A program made the position numbers and the translations under genes. The notes beneath the pieces are model-generated. The model did no database searches. It had not been told where the DNA came from and was given only the letters and a program-made list of their open reading frames with translations. From NCBI GenBank assembly GCA_964640545.1, contig CAZXHL010000069.1:1-13061 (forward strand): a stretch of 13,061 nt of DNA, given 5' to 3'. Positions 1 to 6,665 of this stretch are shown one piece after another. Source of the DNA: JBGSZX01 sp964640545. Its GTDB lineage: Bacteria; Bdellovibrionota; UBA2428. Position 1 is the stretch's first letter. Each line of letters opens with the position of its first letter.

Positions 1-114
1 CTCTCTAGCGCCATGTCATAAGCCTATGATTTCATGTTGTTTTATCCATTGTTAAGAAGCGATTTAGCCAGCGAGAATCCTTAGTATTTCCAACAATTCT
101 GCCGATAAAGAGAC
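1..114. other. Upstream region of the histidine kinase gene
   Basis: There is no open frame of useful length on either strand. In the kinase frame, stops at 82-84 and 106-108 exclude an upstream extension, so the GTG at 115 is the first usable start. No Shine-Dalgarno site is clear; the nearest purine run (about 107-112) is too close. A weak -10-like GATAAA (104-109) ends five bases before the GTG, with a poor -35 (TTAGTA, 81-86). Confidence 0.4.
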
Positions 115-1329
115 GTGGAATTTTCTCAACTCTTTCAGGCCTTTTTTGAAGAAGCCAGCGATGCAATGCTTGCCGTCAACCTCGACAAGGGATTGATCAT
201 TCGCGCCAACAAAACACTCTGCAACTTATATGGCTTCGCAAGAGAGGAAGTTGAAGGCGAGAAACTAAACATCCTTCACACCAGCGTCCCCACCGGAATG
301 GAGAGGGAGCGTCCCCTATCCATTCAAGTCATCGAACACGAAGGCTATTACAACGACATCATCATCGCGCCCAAAAATGGAGAAGCACGCTTCGCATCAG
401 TCAGAGTGAGACACCTTGATATCGAAGGCGAAAACTTTGCGATCGCCGTTCTTTCAGACGACACGGAACGTCAGCTCATGATGCGCGACCTTGTGGCAAA
501 ACACCAATCCATGGAACAAGCGTATCTGGAACTGGGAAACGTCCACAGCGAACTCAAATCTACCCAAGAAAAGATGACTCAAGTTTCAAAACTTGTTGCA
601 CTCGGAGAACTTGCGGCGGGTATGAGCCACGAACTCAACCAACCCCTCACTGGCGTGCGTGGTTTTGCTCAAGAGCTAGAAGACATCTTGAGCTCGGAAA
701 AACGACCTAAACGAAAAGAAGTCATTGGCCTTACTAAAGAGATCATCACCAACGCCGACAAGATGGCATCACTTCTCTCCCATCTTCGTGACTTCGCAAG
801 ACAAGAAAAAAACAATTTCAACACGGCCACCGATTCAAGAACCGAAAAAGTTTCTTTGAAAGTTGCCGTAGACAATGTCCTCAAGCTTCTCGACAAACAG
901 CTCGAAGATCAAAAAGTCAAAGTCTTTACCGATGTGCCAGGAAGCTTATCTGCTTTGGCGCAGATCCACCCGGTCGAGCAGGTTTTAATTAACCTGCTCA
1001 CCAATAGTCGCGATGCCGTGATCGACAAACACGCTGCCTCAGGCAAAGGCCGAATCGATATCCAAGCGTGGGAAGAAAATCAAAAAGTTTTTCTGCGCGT
1101 GAGTGACAATGGTTGCGGAGTTGCCGAAGAACTGCGGGGACGAATCTTCGATCCTTTCTTCTCCACAAAAGATCAAGGCGAAGGCATGGGTCTCGGACTT
1201 TCCATTAGTTTCAGCATCATTCACAACTTCAAAGGACAGATTCAAATTGAAGAGTCCGGTCCCAACGGAACTTCTTTCCTCATCACACTGCCAACAGCAA
1301 ACAGCAAGACGTTGAGGGAGGCAGCATGA
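115..1329 (+). CDS. Cytoplasmic PAS-domain sensor histidine kinase (NtrB/AtoS-like)
   Basis: This 404-aa sensor kinase should autophosphorylate on a histidine and pass the phosphate to the response regulator encoded next to it. In order: a PAS domain (about 5-120), a helical linker (about 121-160), a HisKA dimerisation domain with phospho-acceptor H172 in HELNQPL, and an HATPase_c domain. The ATPase domain has an N-box around N293/N297, a G1 box DNGCG (331-335), an F-box FDPFFSTK (345-352) and a G2 box GEGMGLGLS (355-363). No membrane segment is visible, so the PAS domain probably reads a cytoplasmic signal or ligand, which cannot be named from sequence. The start is GTG, with in-frame stops just upstream. 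The stop overlaps the regulator's start in an ATGA, so the two are translationally coupled. All key catalytic motifs are intact. The family call is secure; the signal and regulon are unknown. Confidence 0.95.
   Translation: MEFSQLFQAFFEEASDAMLAVNLDKGLIIRANKTLCNLYGFAREEVEGEKLNILHTSVPTGMERERPLSIQVIEHEGYYNDIIIAPKNGEARFASVRVRHLDIEGENFAIAVLSDDTERQLMMRDLVAKHQSMEQAYLELGNVHSELKSTQEKMTQVSKLVALGELAAGMSHELNQPLTGVRGFAQELEDILSSEKRPKRKEVIGLTKEIITNADKMASLLSHLRDFARQEKNNFNTATDSRTEKVSLKVAVDNVLKLLDKQLEDQKVKVFTDVPGSLSALAQIHPVEQVLINLLTNSRDAVIDKHAASGKGRIDIQAWEENQKVFLRVSDNGCGVAEELRGRIFDPFFSTKDQGEGMGLGLSISFSIIHNFKGQIQIEESGPNGTSFLITLPTANSKTLREAA
1314..1321 (+). promoter_or_regulatory. Shine-Dalgarno site of the response regulator
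   Basis: A purine-rich GAGGGAGG lies four bases before the ATG at 1326, inside the last codons of the kinase gene. It supports this start and translation of the regulator from the same mRNA. Confidence 0.7.
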
Positions 1330-2750
1330 AAAAGCATGTGCACTTTAGAGTCTTGATAGTGGACGATGATCCAACAGTAAGAAAGGTCCTCGTGAGTCGA
1401 CTCGAACGTCGCGGTTACAACGTACAAACCGCCGACTCGGCCGAAGAAGCCCTAAAGATTAATGAAGACTTTCAATGCGAAGTTTTAGTCAGTGACCTAC
1501 GGATGCCTGGCCTAAGTGGTTTTGAGCTCATCGAAAAAATCCCAGCACCTGCAATCATCATCACAGGTCATGGAGACAAAGAATCCGCCATAAAAGCCGT
1601 CGAAGCGGGAGCCTTCTCCTTCTTTGAGAAACCTTTCGATCTCGATTCCATCAGCATCGCCGTTCAAAGAGCCGGAGAGAAGCATCATTTACTCGACGAA
1701 CGAGAACGCCTCCTCAAACGACTCAACAAACTCTGCAAACTTCAAGACCGAGAAATCGAAAGCTTGAAAGGCAGTGAAGCTGGAGAGACTCTGCTCATTG
1801 GATCCTCCAAAGGAATCAAATCAATACGGCAGATCCTTGCGCAGCTTTCCAAAAAGCCCAAGGCTCCCTTGCTTATCCAAGGTGAGTCGGGGAGCGGTAA
1901 AGAGGTTGTAGCCAAGGAGTTACATCGTCTAACCTTCCTTGAATCTCACGACGCCCCTTTTCTTGCGCTAAACTGTGCCACTGTTCCTCAAGACCTTTTG
2001 GAGTCGGAATTATTTGGACATGAGAAAGGATCCTTTAGCGGTGCCCACCAACAACGCATTGGACTAGCGGAAGCCGTAAGATCGGGAACTCTCTTACTGG
2101 ATGAAATTGGAGACATGGCCCCTGAACACCAAACAAAAATTTTACGCTTTCTTCAGGAGAGAAAATTCAAACGGGTAGGCTCAAACCATGAAATAGCCTT
2201 CAAGGGCCGCATCATTGCAGCCTCACACAAAAACCTCCCCACACTCGTGCAAGAAGGTCATTTTCGAGAAGACCTCTATTACAGGCTCAACATCATCACA
2301 GTTGAAATTCCTCCACTTCGAGAACGAAAAGAAGATCTTGCGGAGCTAGCCAATTTTCTTTGCGAGAAGCACCAACTTAGAGGAATTGATCCGAAGATCG
2401 ATCTGAGACAATACGACTGGCCAGGGAATGTTAGAGAGCTGAACAACTGGATCGAACGTGCTTCTATCTTGGACCAGGTAAACGACTCTTCAAAAGTCAT
2501 GTCTACACTTCCTTCGCAGCTAGAAGGTGGAGCTGAATACAATGACGAATTGTCTCAGATAAAAAGTCTACACGAAAAGCGCCAGACACTCTTGGACCGC
2601 CATGAGAAGCTTTGGATCATCAAAGCCCTAGAAGAGAACGACGGGAAAGTTGCGCCAACTGCCAGAATGCTTGGCATTGATCGAAAGAATTTATCAAGGC
2701 GCATGCAAGAGCTAGGCATTGATCCGGGACCTATCAAAAAAGCGGCTTAG
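1326..2750 (+). CDS. NtrC-family σ54-dependent response regulator
   Basis: This 474-aa enhancer-binding activator should be phosphorylated by the upstream kinase and then remodel σ54-RNA polymerase by ATP hydrolysis. The receiver domain (about 7-120) has acidic residues D13/D14, phospho-acceptor D57, T80 and K102. The AAA+ domain (about 155-385) has Walker A GESGSGKE (186-193), Walker B LLLDE (256-260), likely arginine fingers R314/R320 and WPGNVREL (365-372). A Fis-type helix-turn-helix is at about 428-466. The length is normal for the family. The σ54-contacting loop reads GSFSGA (235-240) instead of GAFTGA, which changes the key Thr to Ser conservatively. The gene ends 6 bp from the convergent M48 protease gene. 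The targets are unknown; a σ54-like site at 4625 is one nearby candidate. Confidence 0.96.
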   Translation: MKKHVHFRVLIVDDDPTVRKVLVSRLERRGYNVQTADSAEEALKINEDFQCEVLVSDLRMPGLSGFELIEKIPAPAIIITGHGDKESAIKAVEAGAFSFFEKPFDLDSISIAVQRAGEKHHLLDERERLLKRLNKLCKLQDREIESLKGSEAGETLLIGSSKGIKSIRQILAQLSKKPKAPLLIQGESGSGKEVVAKELHRLTFLESHDAPFLALNCATVPQDLLESELFGHEKGSFSGAHQQRIGLAEAVRSGTLLLDEIGDMAPEHQTKILRFLQERKFKRVGSNHEIAFKGRIIAASHKNLPTLVQEGHFREDLYYRLNIITVEIPPLRERKEDLAELANFLCEKHQLRGIDPKIDLRQYDWPGNVRELNNWIERASILDQVNDSSKVMSTLPSQLEGGAEYNDELSQIKSLHEKRQTLLDRHEKLWIIKALEENDGKVAPTARMLGIDRKNLSRRMQELGIDPGPIKKAA

Positions 2751-2756
2751 TCGATT

Positions 2757-3605
2757 CTATTTTTCGAGATTCTGACAGTAACTATTCACTGTATTGAATT
2801 CTTCTGGCATAGACCTTAGGTCATACTCCCCATTCGGCAATCTTTTTCGAATGAAGTCAATTCTATCTTGAGTCGCTGGATGAGTTGAGAAGATAGGATA
2901 TTTCTCAAGAAAATCTTCCTTGCCTGCCATCTCTTCTTGAAGCCCCACAAACATCTCATCACTTCCACCAAGATGACCGTATTCTTTCAAGACCAGATTT
3001 ACCGCAAATTCATCAGCCTGCCGCTCGGCATCTCGGTCAAACTTTAGGTCGCTGAATCCGGAGAGCAATTCGAAATATTCCTGAGAATTTCCTCCCCCCA
3101 TCAAGCCGACGAAAAATCCCTTTAACAGCCCACTTATAAGAGATTTTGAATTGTGCCGTAAATAGACGTGACCGAGCTCATGGGCCAGAATGAAAGCCAA
3201 TCCATTTTCCGACCTCACGGTTCGAAAGAGTCCACTAGTGACGTAAATTCGCCCACCAGCAGCTGCAAATGCATTAGCCATTTTCATACAGACGAGATCC
3301 GAGCTTACCTTGTATGAATCCTCCGTTTTTGGAATATGGCTATCCAGTCTCGCCACCAAGTCCTTGATCAACTTACGAGGCCCCTCTTTTTCATCTTTCA
3401 TGGTTTCGCCCCCATGCAATGAGCTCCATTTAAAATTGGCATAAAGAGACTGCTCTAGCTTTGGAGGAATTTTATTGGCTATCACACCTGCTATAAAATT
3501 GAGAGCAAACAGAACTAAAACAGAAAGAAGAAATATGGCACCAATGAATTTAAGAAAACGCTTGCCATGGGAATGCTCAGTGACATTGAAATTGCTTTTA
3601 CTCAT
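2757..3605 (-). CDS. Membrane-anchored M48 family zinc metalloprotease
   Basis: A 282-aa M48 (Ste24/HtpX/BepA-type) peptidase. From the start chosen here it has a basic N-terminus and one hydrophobic segment (about 19-42), which should anchor it with the catalytic domain outside the cytoplasm. The zinc site is HELGH (142-146), with the third ligand probably E194 in ERQAD. The STHPATQDR segment (240-248) is also typical of the family. There are no TPR repeats as in BepA, so it is a minimal protease, perhaps for envelope protein quality control (inference). The open frame extends upstream to 3662, overlapping the preceding gene by 50 bp. I prefer ATG 3605 because it lies just after that gene's stop and has a TATAAG hexamer six bases upstream; ATG 3626 is the alternative. 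It is the last gene of a run with two DUF74 genes. Confidence 0.9.
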   Translation of the reverse strand: MSKSNFNVTEHSHGKRFLKFIGAIFLLSVLVLFALNFIAGVIANKIPPKLEQSLYANFKWSSLHGGETMKDEKEGPRKLIKDLVARLDSHIPKTEDSYKVSSDLVCMKMANAFAAAGGRIYVTSGLFRTVRSENGLAFILAHELGHVYLRHNSKSLISGLLKGFFVGLMGGGNSQEYFELLSGFSDLKFDRDAERQADEFAVNLVLKEYGHLGGSDEMFVGLQEEMAGKEDFLEKYPIFSTHPATQDRIDFIRKRLPNGEYDLRSMPEEFNTVNSYCQNLEK

Positions 3606-3611
3606 CTTCGG

Positions 3612-3617
3612 CTTATA
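3612..3617 (-). promoter_or_regulatory. Possible -10 element abutting the M48 gene
   Basis: On the minus strand TATAAG (5 of 6 to the -10 consensus) ends six bases before ATG 3605 and contains the TAA stop of the preceding gene. No good -35 hexamer is at the right distance. It may be an internal promoter giving a leaderless M48 mRNA, or chance. Confidence 0.3.
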
Positions 3618-4083
3618 TTCTAACATCAGCTTGACTCGTCCAAGGGATGACCGCCGTTCCATAGGCTATGACTTCGACGGTGCCTACCTGCTTTTTGTTT
3701 GATTGTTGTGAAATTGATGAGGTCTCCAAGCGAAGGTTGTGAATGGAAGCAGCGCCACTGGCCAGAGCACGTCGCTTCAGACGAACTAAAGCTTCTCGGC
3801 GAGCTCTATCAAGTAACGTTTCGTAGACATAGATTCTACCACCAAAAAACTGAGAGAACCCCGCCACAATCATCTTGAAGTAGTCCTGTGTTAATACGAC
3901 TGAGGTATGCACAAGCATCACCTCTCCTCGCTGTCCCTCAGGAATTTTTTTGAGAGTCGAATGCGGGATATGCAAAAGTTCTTCTTCTTCCTTTATTAGT
4001 CTTTGAAAGTGCCGCTTCTCGGTTCTTCCACCAAAGAAGTAGCCCACGGCAATAAGACCGGCAATGAGTGCGAGATCAAACAT
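3613..4083 (-). CDS. YbjQ/DUF74 family protein with N-terminal membrane anchor
   Basis: A 156-aa protein with one hydrophobic segment (about 3-18), a charged linker (about 19-50) and a YbjQ/DUF74 'heavy-metal-binding' domain (about 53-147). The domain shows the family pattern: an FGGR-type turn (80-83) followed by a long amphipathic helix, then SGAASIHNLRLE (109-120), and a closing strand ending VIAYGTAV (138-145). The biochemical role of DUF74 is not established; its members form small α/β oligomers and the metal-binding label is a prediction. The anchor and linker distinguish this copy from the soluble paralogue 8 bp upstream. The adjacent M48 gene suggests the three act together at the membrane (inference). 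No strong Shine-Dalgarno site is visible, so it may depend on translation from the gene before. Confidence 0.85.
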   Translation of the reverse strand: MFDLALIAGLIAVGYFFGGRTEKRHFQRLIKEEEELLHIPHSTLKKIPEGQRGEVMLVHTSVVLTQDYFKMIVAGFSQFFGGRIYVYETLLDRARREALVRLKRRALASGAASIHNLRLETSSISQQSNKKQVGTVEVIAYGTAVIPWTSQADVRI

Positions 4084-4091
4084 GGCGGTTC

Positions 4092-4403
4092 TTAGACCCT
4101 TACCGCTGTGCCATAGATATAGATTTCGGCCGCACCACCTGCGATCGAACTTGTGGAAAAACGAATGTTGACGATTGCATTGGCACCCATCTCTCGAGCA
4201 GATGAGATGATCCGTTCCAATGCTTCGGCCCGAGATTCTTCCATAAGTTCGGTGTAGCCCTTCAGCTCTCCCCCAACAAAGTTCTTGAGCCCCGCCATAA
4301 AATCTCGGCCAGCATGTTTGGCCCTAATTGTACTGCCGGATACAAGTCCATACATCTCTTGGATTGGTTTGCCTGGAATTTCTTCTGTGTTGGTTAAAAT
4401 CAT
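4092..4403 (-). CDS. YbjQ/DUF74 family protein, soluble, short form
   Basis: A 103-aa stand-alone YbjQ domain of the size of E. coli YbjQ. The motifs line up along the full length: ILTNTEEIPGKPI at the N-terminus, GLVSGSTI (19-26), RDFMAGLKNFVGGELKGYTE (33-52), a long helix, REMGANAIVNIRF (70-82) and the final YIYGTAVRV. The match from the first residues fixes the start at ATG 4403, although the AGAGGG purines touch the ATG with no spacing, unsuitable for a normal ribosome-binding site. It is the first gene of a minus-strand run with a second DUF74 protein and an M48 protease. The function of the family is uncertain. I do not assign the symbol ybjQ because orthology cannot be separated from paralogy here. 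Confidence 0.88.
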   Translation of the reverse strand: MILTNTEEIPGKPIQEMYGLVSGSTIRAKHAGRDFMAGLKNFVGGELKGYTELMEESRAEALERIISSAREMGANAIVNIRFSTSSIAGGAAEIYIYGTAVRV

Positions 4404-4438
4404 CCCTCTATTATTTGCTAGGTCATTTCTTTCGGCAA
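4404..4438 (-). promoter_or_regulatory. σ70-type promoter of the DUF74-DUF74-M48 run, apparently leaderless
   Basis: On the minus strand a -35 TTGCCG (4433-4438, 4 of 6) and a -10 AATAAT (4410-4415, 5 of 6) are separated by exactly 17 bp. The -10 ends six bases before ATG 4403, so transcription would begin at or next to the A of the start codon. Confidence 0.5.
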
Positions 4439-4624
4439 TAGTGGCATGCGCCAGCTTAACGTCTTCTTAACAATTCGATGACTCTTCCAAAGCTAACTCA
4501 CACGTTGTTGATGATTCTGAATAGCCTCACTATTGATGCGCCATCGCCCCTAGTGAATGCGGCACCGCCACCCCAAAAAACGAAGCAAATTCCTCCAGCT
4601 CCGATTTTTCGAATAGCTCGCCCC

Positions 4625-4640
4625 TGGCACATCCCTTGAA
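4625..4640 (+). promoter_or_regulatory. Near-consensus σ54 (-24/-12) promoter
   Basis: TGGCAC, five bases, then TTGAA. The -24 half matches the TGGCAC consensus fully and the spacing to the -12 half is right, but the invariant GC of the -12 half is GA here. Transcription would start near 4650 and give a leader of about 65 nt to the GGDEF gene at 4715. No good σ70 promoter is evident in the same place, and an NtrC-type activator is encoded 2 kb away. The call rests on motif similarity alone. Confidence 0.4.
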
Positions 4641-4675
4641 ATGTATCCATGTAGAAAGCGTCAAACTCTCAAAAA

Positions 4676-4697
4676 GCTGAACGTACGCTGAACGTCC
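4676..4697 (+). repeat. 11-bp tandem repeat in the GGDEF leader
   Basis: GCTGAACGTAC is followed directly by GCTGAACGTCC, two copies differing at one base, ending one base before the Shine-Dalgarno site. The period of one helical turn would suit a dimeric DNA- or RNA-binding regulator, or it may be a slippage duplication. Confidence 0.7.
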
Positions 4698-4698
4698 C

Positions 4699-4707
4699 AA
4701 AGGAGGG
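4699..4707 (+). promoter_or_regulatory. Strong Shine-Dalgarno site of the GGDEF gene
   Basis: AAAGGAGGG seven bases before ATG 4715 is close to the full anti-16S complement. It fixes the start and is the strongest ribosome-binding site in the window. Confidence 0.85.
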
Positions 4708-4714
4708 CCTTACG

Positions 4715-5386
4715 ATGAAAACGACTACTAACCAACAACTAACAACAACAATCTCAACTCTCATCAATCAGATAAAAGAAGAGAATCTTGCTTACAAATC
4801 TCAAGTGGAAGTTCTGCGCAAACAAGTTGACCAGTGGCGAGTACGGGCGGAGCGAGATTTTCTTACAGGTTGTTTACGTCGTGAGGCCTTTCTTAATTTA
4901 ATTGAAACCCGCAGCCAATTTGGACATCTCGAGTCCGACATGACTGTGGTTGTAGTGGATATCGATCACTTTAAACTCGTAAATGACAAACACGGTCACC
5001 ACGTTGGTGACTTAGCTTTAAGACACACAGCTCAGATTTTGCAGCAATCTTTACCGAAAGGAGGACTCTTAAGCCGTATGGGGGGCGAGGAATTTTGCAT
5101 GGTGATCCCTGGTAGCCTTGAAACCAACAGACGAATGATTGAAGGTATCAGACAAAAACTAGCCAACAATCCTTGTCCCCTCGACGACTCTTTTGCCAAC
5201 GGCGCCAAACTCTTTATCACAGCAAGTTTCGGTGCGTGTGGCTGGGACTCATCGACTCCAATCTTAAAACCGATGATCGCAGCTGATGCACTTTTGTACG
5301 ATGCCAAAAACTCAGGTCGCAACTGTGTGTGTTTCGCTGACTCACACAAATTTCGAAAACTTCAATCTCCACTAAAAGCAGCCTAA
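4715..5386 (+). CDS. Small soluble GGDEF diguanylate cyclase
   Basis: A 223-aa protein predicted to make cyclic di-GMP from two GTP. Residues about 1-45 are a polar helix likely to form a coiled-coil dimerisation arm. The GGDEF domain (about 47-208) starts with RDFLTGCLRR, has the metal-binding VDIDHFK segment with D82, and the active-site loop RMGGEEF with GGEEF at 123-127, so catalysis should be intact. The usual inhibitory I-site (RxxD shortly before the loop) is absent: that stretch reads PKGG. There is no sensor domain, signal peptide or membrane segment, so control may be mainly transcriptional, fitting the long leader with a σ54-like promoter (inference). A hairpin follows the stop. 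It could take its signal through a partner bound to the coiled coil. Confidence 0.94.
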   Translation: MKTTTNQQLTTTISTLINQIKEENLAYKSQVEVLRKQVDQWRVRAERDFLTGCLRREAFLNLIETRSQFGHLESDMTVVVVDIDHFKLVNDKHGHHVGDLALRHTAQILQQSLPKGGLLSRMGGEEFCMVIPGSLETNRRMIEGIRQKLANNPCPLDDSFANGAKLFITASFGACGWDSSTPILKPMIAADALLYDAKNSGRNCVCFADSHKFRKLQSPLKAA

Positions 5387-5409
5387 GCACAGCATCAAAG
5401 GGGCAGGCA

Positions 5410-5444
5410 GGGCACTTACGCAGTAAATAATGGCGTAAGTGCCC
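5410..5444 (+). terminator. 12-bp perfect hairpin after the GGDEF gene
   Basis: Arms GGGCACTTACGC (5410-5421) and GCGTAAGTGCCC (5433-5444) are exactly complementary around an 11-nt AT-rich loop, 24 bases after the cyclase stop. The following bases (GATCTTTAAT) are only a weak T-tract, so this could be an inefficient terminator or an operator-type palindrome. A third copy of the GGCACTT half-site lies at 5471-5477, next to the candidate -35 of the aminotransferase. Confidence 0.5.
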
Positions 5445-5475
5445 GATCTTTAATACCCTGCACCTTGAGCGGCAC

Positions 5476-5504
5476 TTGCCCAGAAGCCCCCAATCCGCTA
5501 AGAA
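5476..5504 (+). promoter_or_regulatory. Weak candidate promoter of the aminotransferase gene
   Basis: TTGCCC (5476-5481), a 17-bp spacer and TAAGAA (5499-5504). The -10 is poor (3 of 6), but it ends six bases before the second ATG (5511), the same geometry as stronger examples in this window. The AAGAA could instead serve as a weak ribosome-binding site for ATG 5511. Confidence 0.25.
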
Positions 5505-6563
5505 ATGCCTATGAATTTGAAAACCATCGACGAGCTCATCCCCACCGAAAAACTAGGCTTCGGTAACTACTACGGAAAACTCATGCTCGAGGCCCATTAC
5601 AAAGATGGCGAATGGAAACCGTGGACGATTTCAAATGTTCACGCCCTCGAACTTCACCCGGGTGCCAAAGCCCTTCATTACGCTCAAGAAATTTTCGAAG
5701 GTCTCAAAGCTTACAAGCAAGACGATGGTATCTTCATGTTTCGCCCCGACGCCAACATTTCACGCATGAGCAAATCTGCAGAATATTTAGCCATGCCTCC
5801 CTACCCTGAAGATCAGTTTCTTGAAGGCATTAAACTCTTGGTTTCAAAATCCAAACACCTTGTTCCAGAATTGCCAGGCTCACTTTATCTTCGTCCCACT
5901 ATGATTGGCCGCTCTGCAAATTTGGGCGTCGCCCCTTCTGCAGAATATATGTTTTATGTTTTAACTTCTCCAGTAGGCGGTTACTTCGGCGATATTACAA
6001 GCGACAAACCAGCCTGCATTGATATCTGGGCTAGTGACATCCACGTTCGTGCTGTTCGTGGCGGATTGGGTGCTGCCAAAACTGGAGCCAACTACGCTGC
6101 AAGCTTGCGTGCCGTCGCAGAAGCGAAGAAACGTGGGTTTCATAACGTACTATTCCTTGATGCGATCGAGAGAAAAAATCTTGAAGAACTAAGCGGAATG
6201 AATGTTTTTGTTGTCGAAGATGGCATTTTAAAAACGCCTCCACTCGGCGACACCATTCTTGCAGGTGTGACTCGCGACAGTCTTTTGAAAATCGCAAAAC
6301 AAGAAGGCCTTGCCGTCAAAGAAGAGCAGATCCCCATTGACCGTCTCCTCGAGGGACTCGCAACAAAACGAGTCACAGAAGTTTTTGCTTGCGGAACAGC
6401 TAGCGTTGTTACTTCCATCAAAAGACTCGGCTGGCTTCACGAAAGCATCGACATCAATGGTGGCGAACCAGGACCTGTTGCAACGAAGCTCTATCAAACA
6501 CTCACCGGCATTCAATCCGGCAAACTCACGCCTGTTGATCCGAGCTGGCTCGTGAAGTGCTAA
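5505..6563 (+). CDS. ilvE: Branched-chain amino-acid aminotransferase (class IV, BCAT type II)
   Basis: A 352-aa PLP enzyme of fold type IV that transfers the amino group between leucine, isoleucine or valine and 2-oxoglutarate, the last step of their synthesis and first of their breakdown, in the cytoplasm. Recognisable landmarks are HYAQEIFEGLKAYK (58-71), FRPDANISRM (79-88) with the conserved Arg, YLRPTMIG (128-135), the PLP lysine K192 in AAKTGANYAASL, E228 in EELSGMNVFV, and the phosphate-binding ACGTAS (295-300). Length and motifs fit the longer, eukaryote-like BCAT group rather than the roughly 310-aa E. coli IlvE. ATG 5505 and ATG 5511 are both possible starts; neither has a strong Shine-Dalgarno site. 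It appears to be transcribed alone, between a hairpin at 5410 and a strong terminator at 6605. Substrate specificity is inferred from family. Confidence 0.95.
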   Translation: MPMNLKTIDELIPTEKLGFGNYYGKLMLEAHYKDGEWKPWTISNVHALELHPGAKALHYAQEIFEGLKAYKQDDGIFMFRPDANISRMSKSAEYLAMPPYPEDQFLEGIKLLVSKSKHLVPELPGSLYLRPTMIGRSANLGVAPSAEYMFYVLTSPVGGYFGDITSDKPACIDIWASDIHVRAVRGGLGAAKTGANYAASLRAVAEAKKRGFHNVLFLDAIERKNLEELSGMNVFVVEDGILKTPPLGDTILAGVTRDSLLKIAKQEGLAVKEEQIPIDRLLEGLATKRVTEVFACGTASVVTSIKRLGWLHESIDINGGEPGPVATKLYQTLTGIQSGKLTPVDPSWLVKC

Positions 6564-6604
6564 TCCAATAAGTTTAGATTCCCTATTCTAGATTCCAGAC
6601 AAAC

Positions 6605-6660
6605 AAAAGCCCTGAAGTGCGAAGGGGAGGGCAAGGGGATCGCAAATCAGGGCTTTTTAA
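6605..6660. terminator. Bidirectional rho-independent terminator after the aminotransferase gene
   Basis: Arms AAAAGCCCTGA (6605-6615) and TCAGGGCTTTT (6647-6657) pair perfectly and continue into T on the plus strand; the A-run of the left arm gives a T-run on the minus strand, so it can work both ways. An inner helix TGCGA/TCGCA (6618-6622, 6640-6644) extends the stem across a 2x2 internal loop. The apical loop is purine-only apart from one C. Confidence 0.85.
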
Positions 6661-6665
6661 ATCAA

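Larger units (their letters stand above)
4404..4714. other. Intergenic region between divergent DUF74 and GGDEF genes
   Basis: This 311-bp stretch has no convincing coding frame. It holds the minus-strand promoter at 4404-4438, a short inverted repeat AATAG/CTATT (4520-4534), a σ54-like -24/-12 element (4625-4640), an 11-bp tandem repeat (4676-4697) and a strong Shine-Dalgarno site (4699-4707). The 4520-4534 repeat lies about 100 bp upstream of the σ54-like element, a usual distance for an activator site, but with 5-bp arms it may be chance. Confidence 0.6.

Noticed and set aside
3606..3662. Extended start of the M48 protease at ATG 3662
   Set aside because: The extra 19 residues overlap the preceding gene, have no ribosome-binding site and are not needed for the membrane anchor.
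5387..5504. Leader-peptide attenuator for the branched-chain aminotransferase
   Set aside because: There is no short frame rich in Leu, Ile or Val codons before the hairpin and no alternative pairing was seen; a T-box is also not evident.
5961..6515. Several minus-strand frames of 60-95 codons inside the aminotransferase gene
   Set aside because: They are shadows of a strongly conserved plus-strand gene and have no initiation signals.
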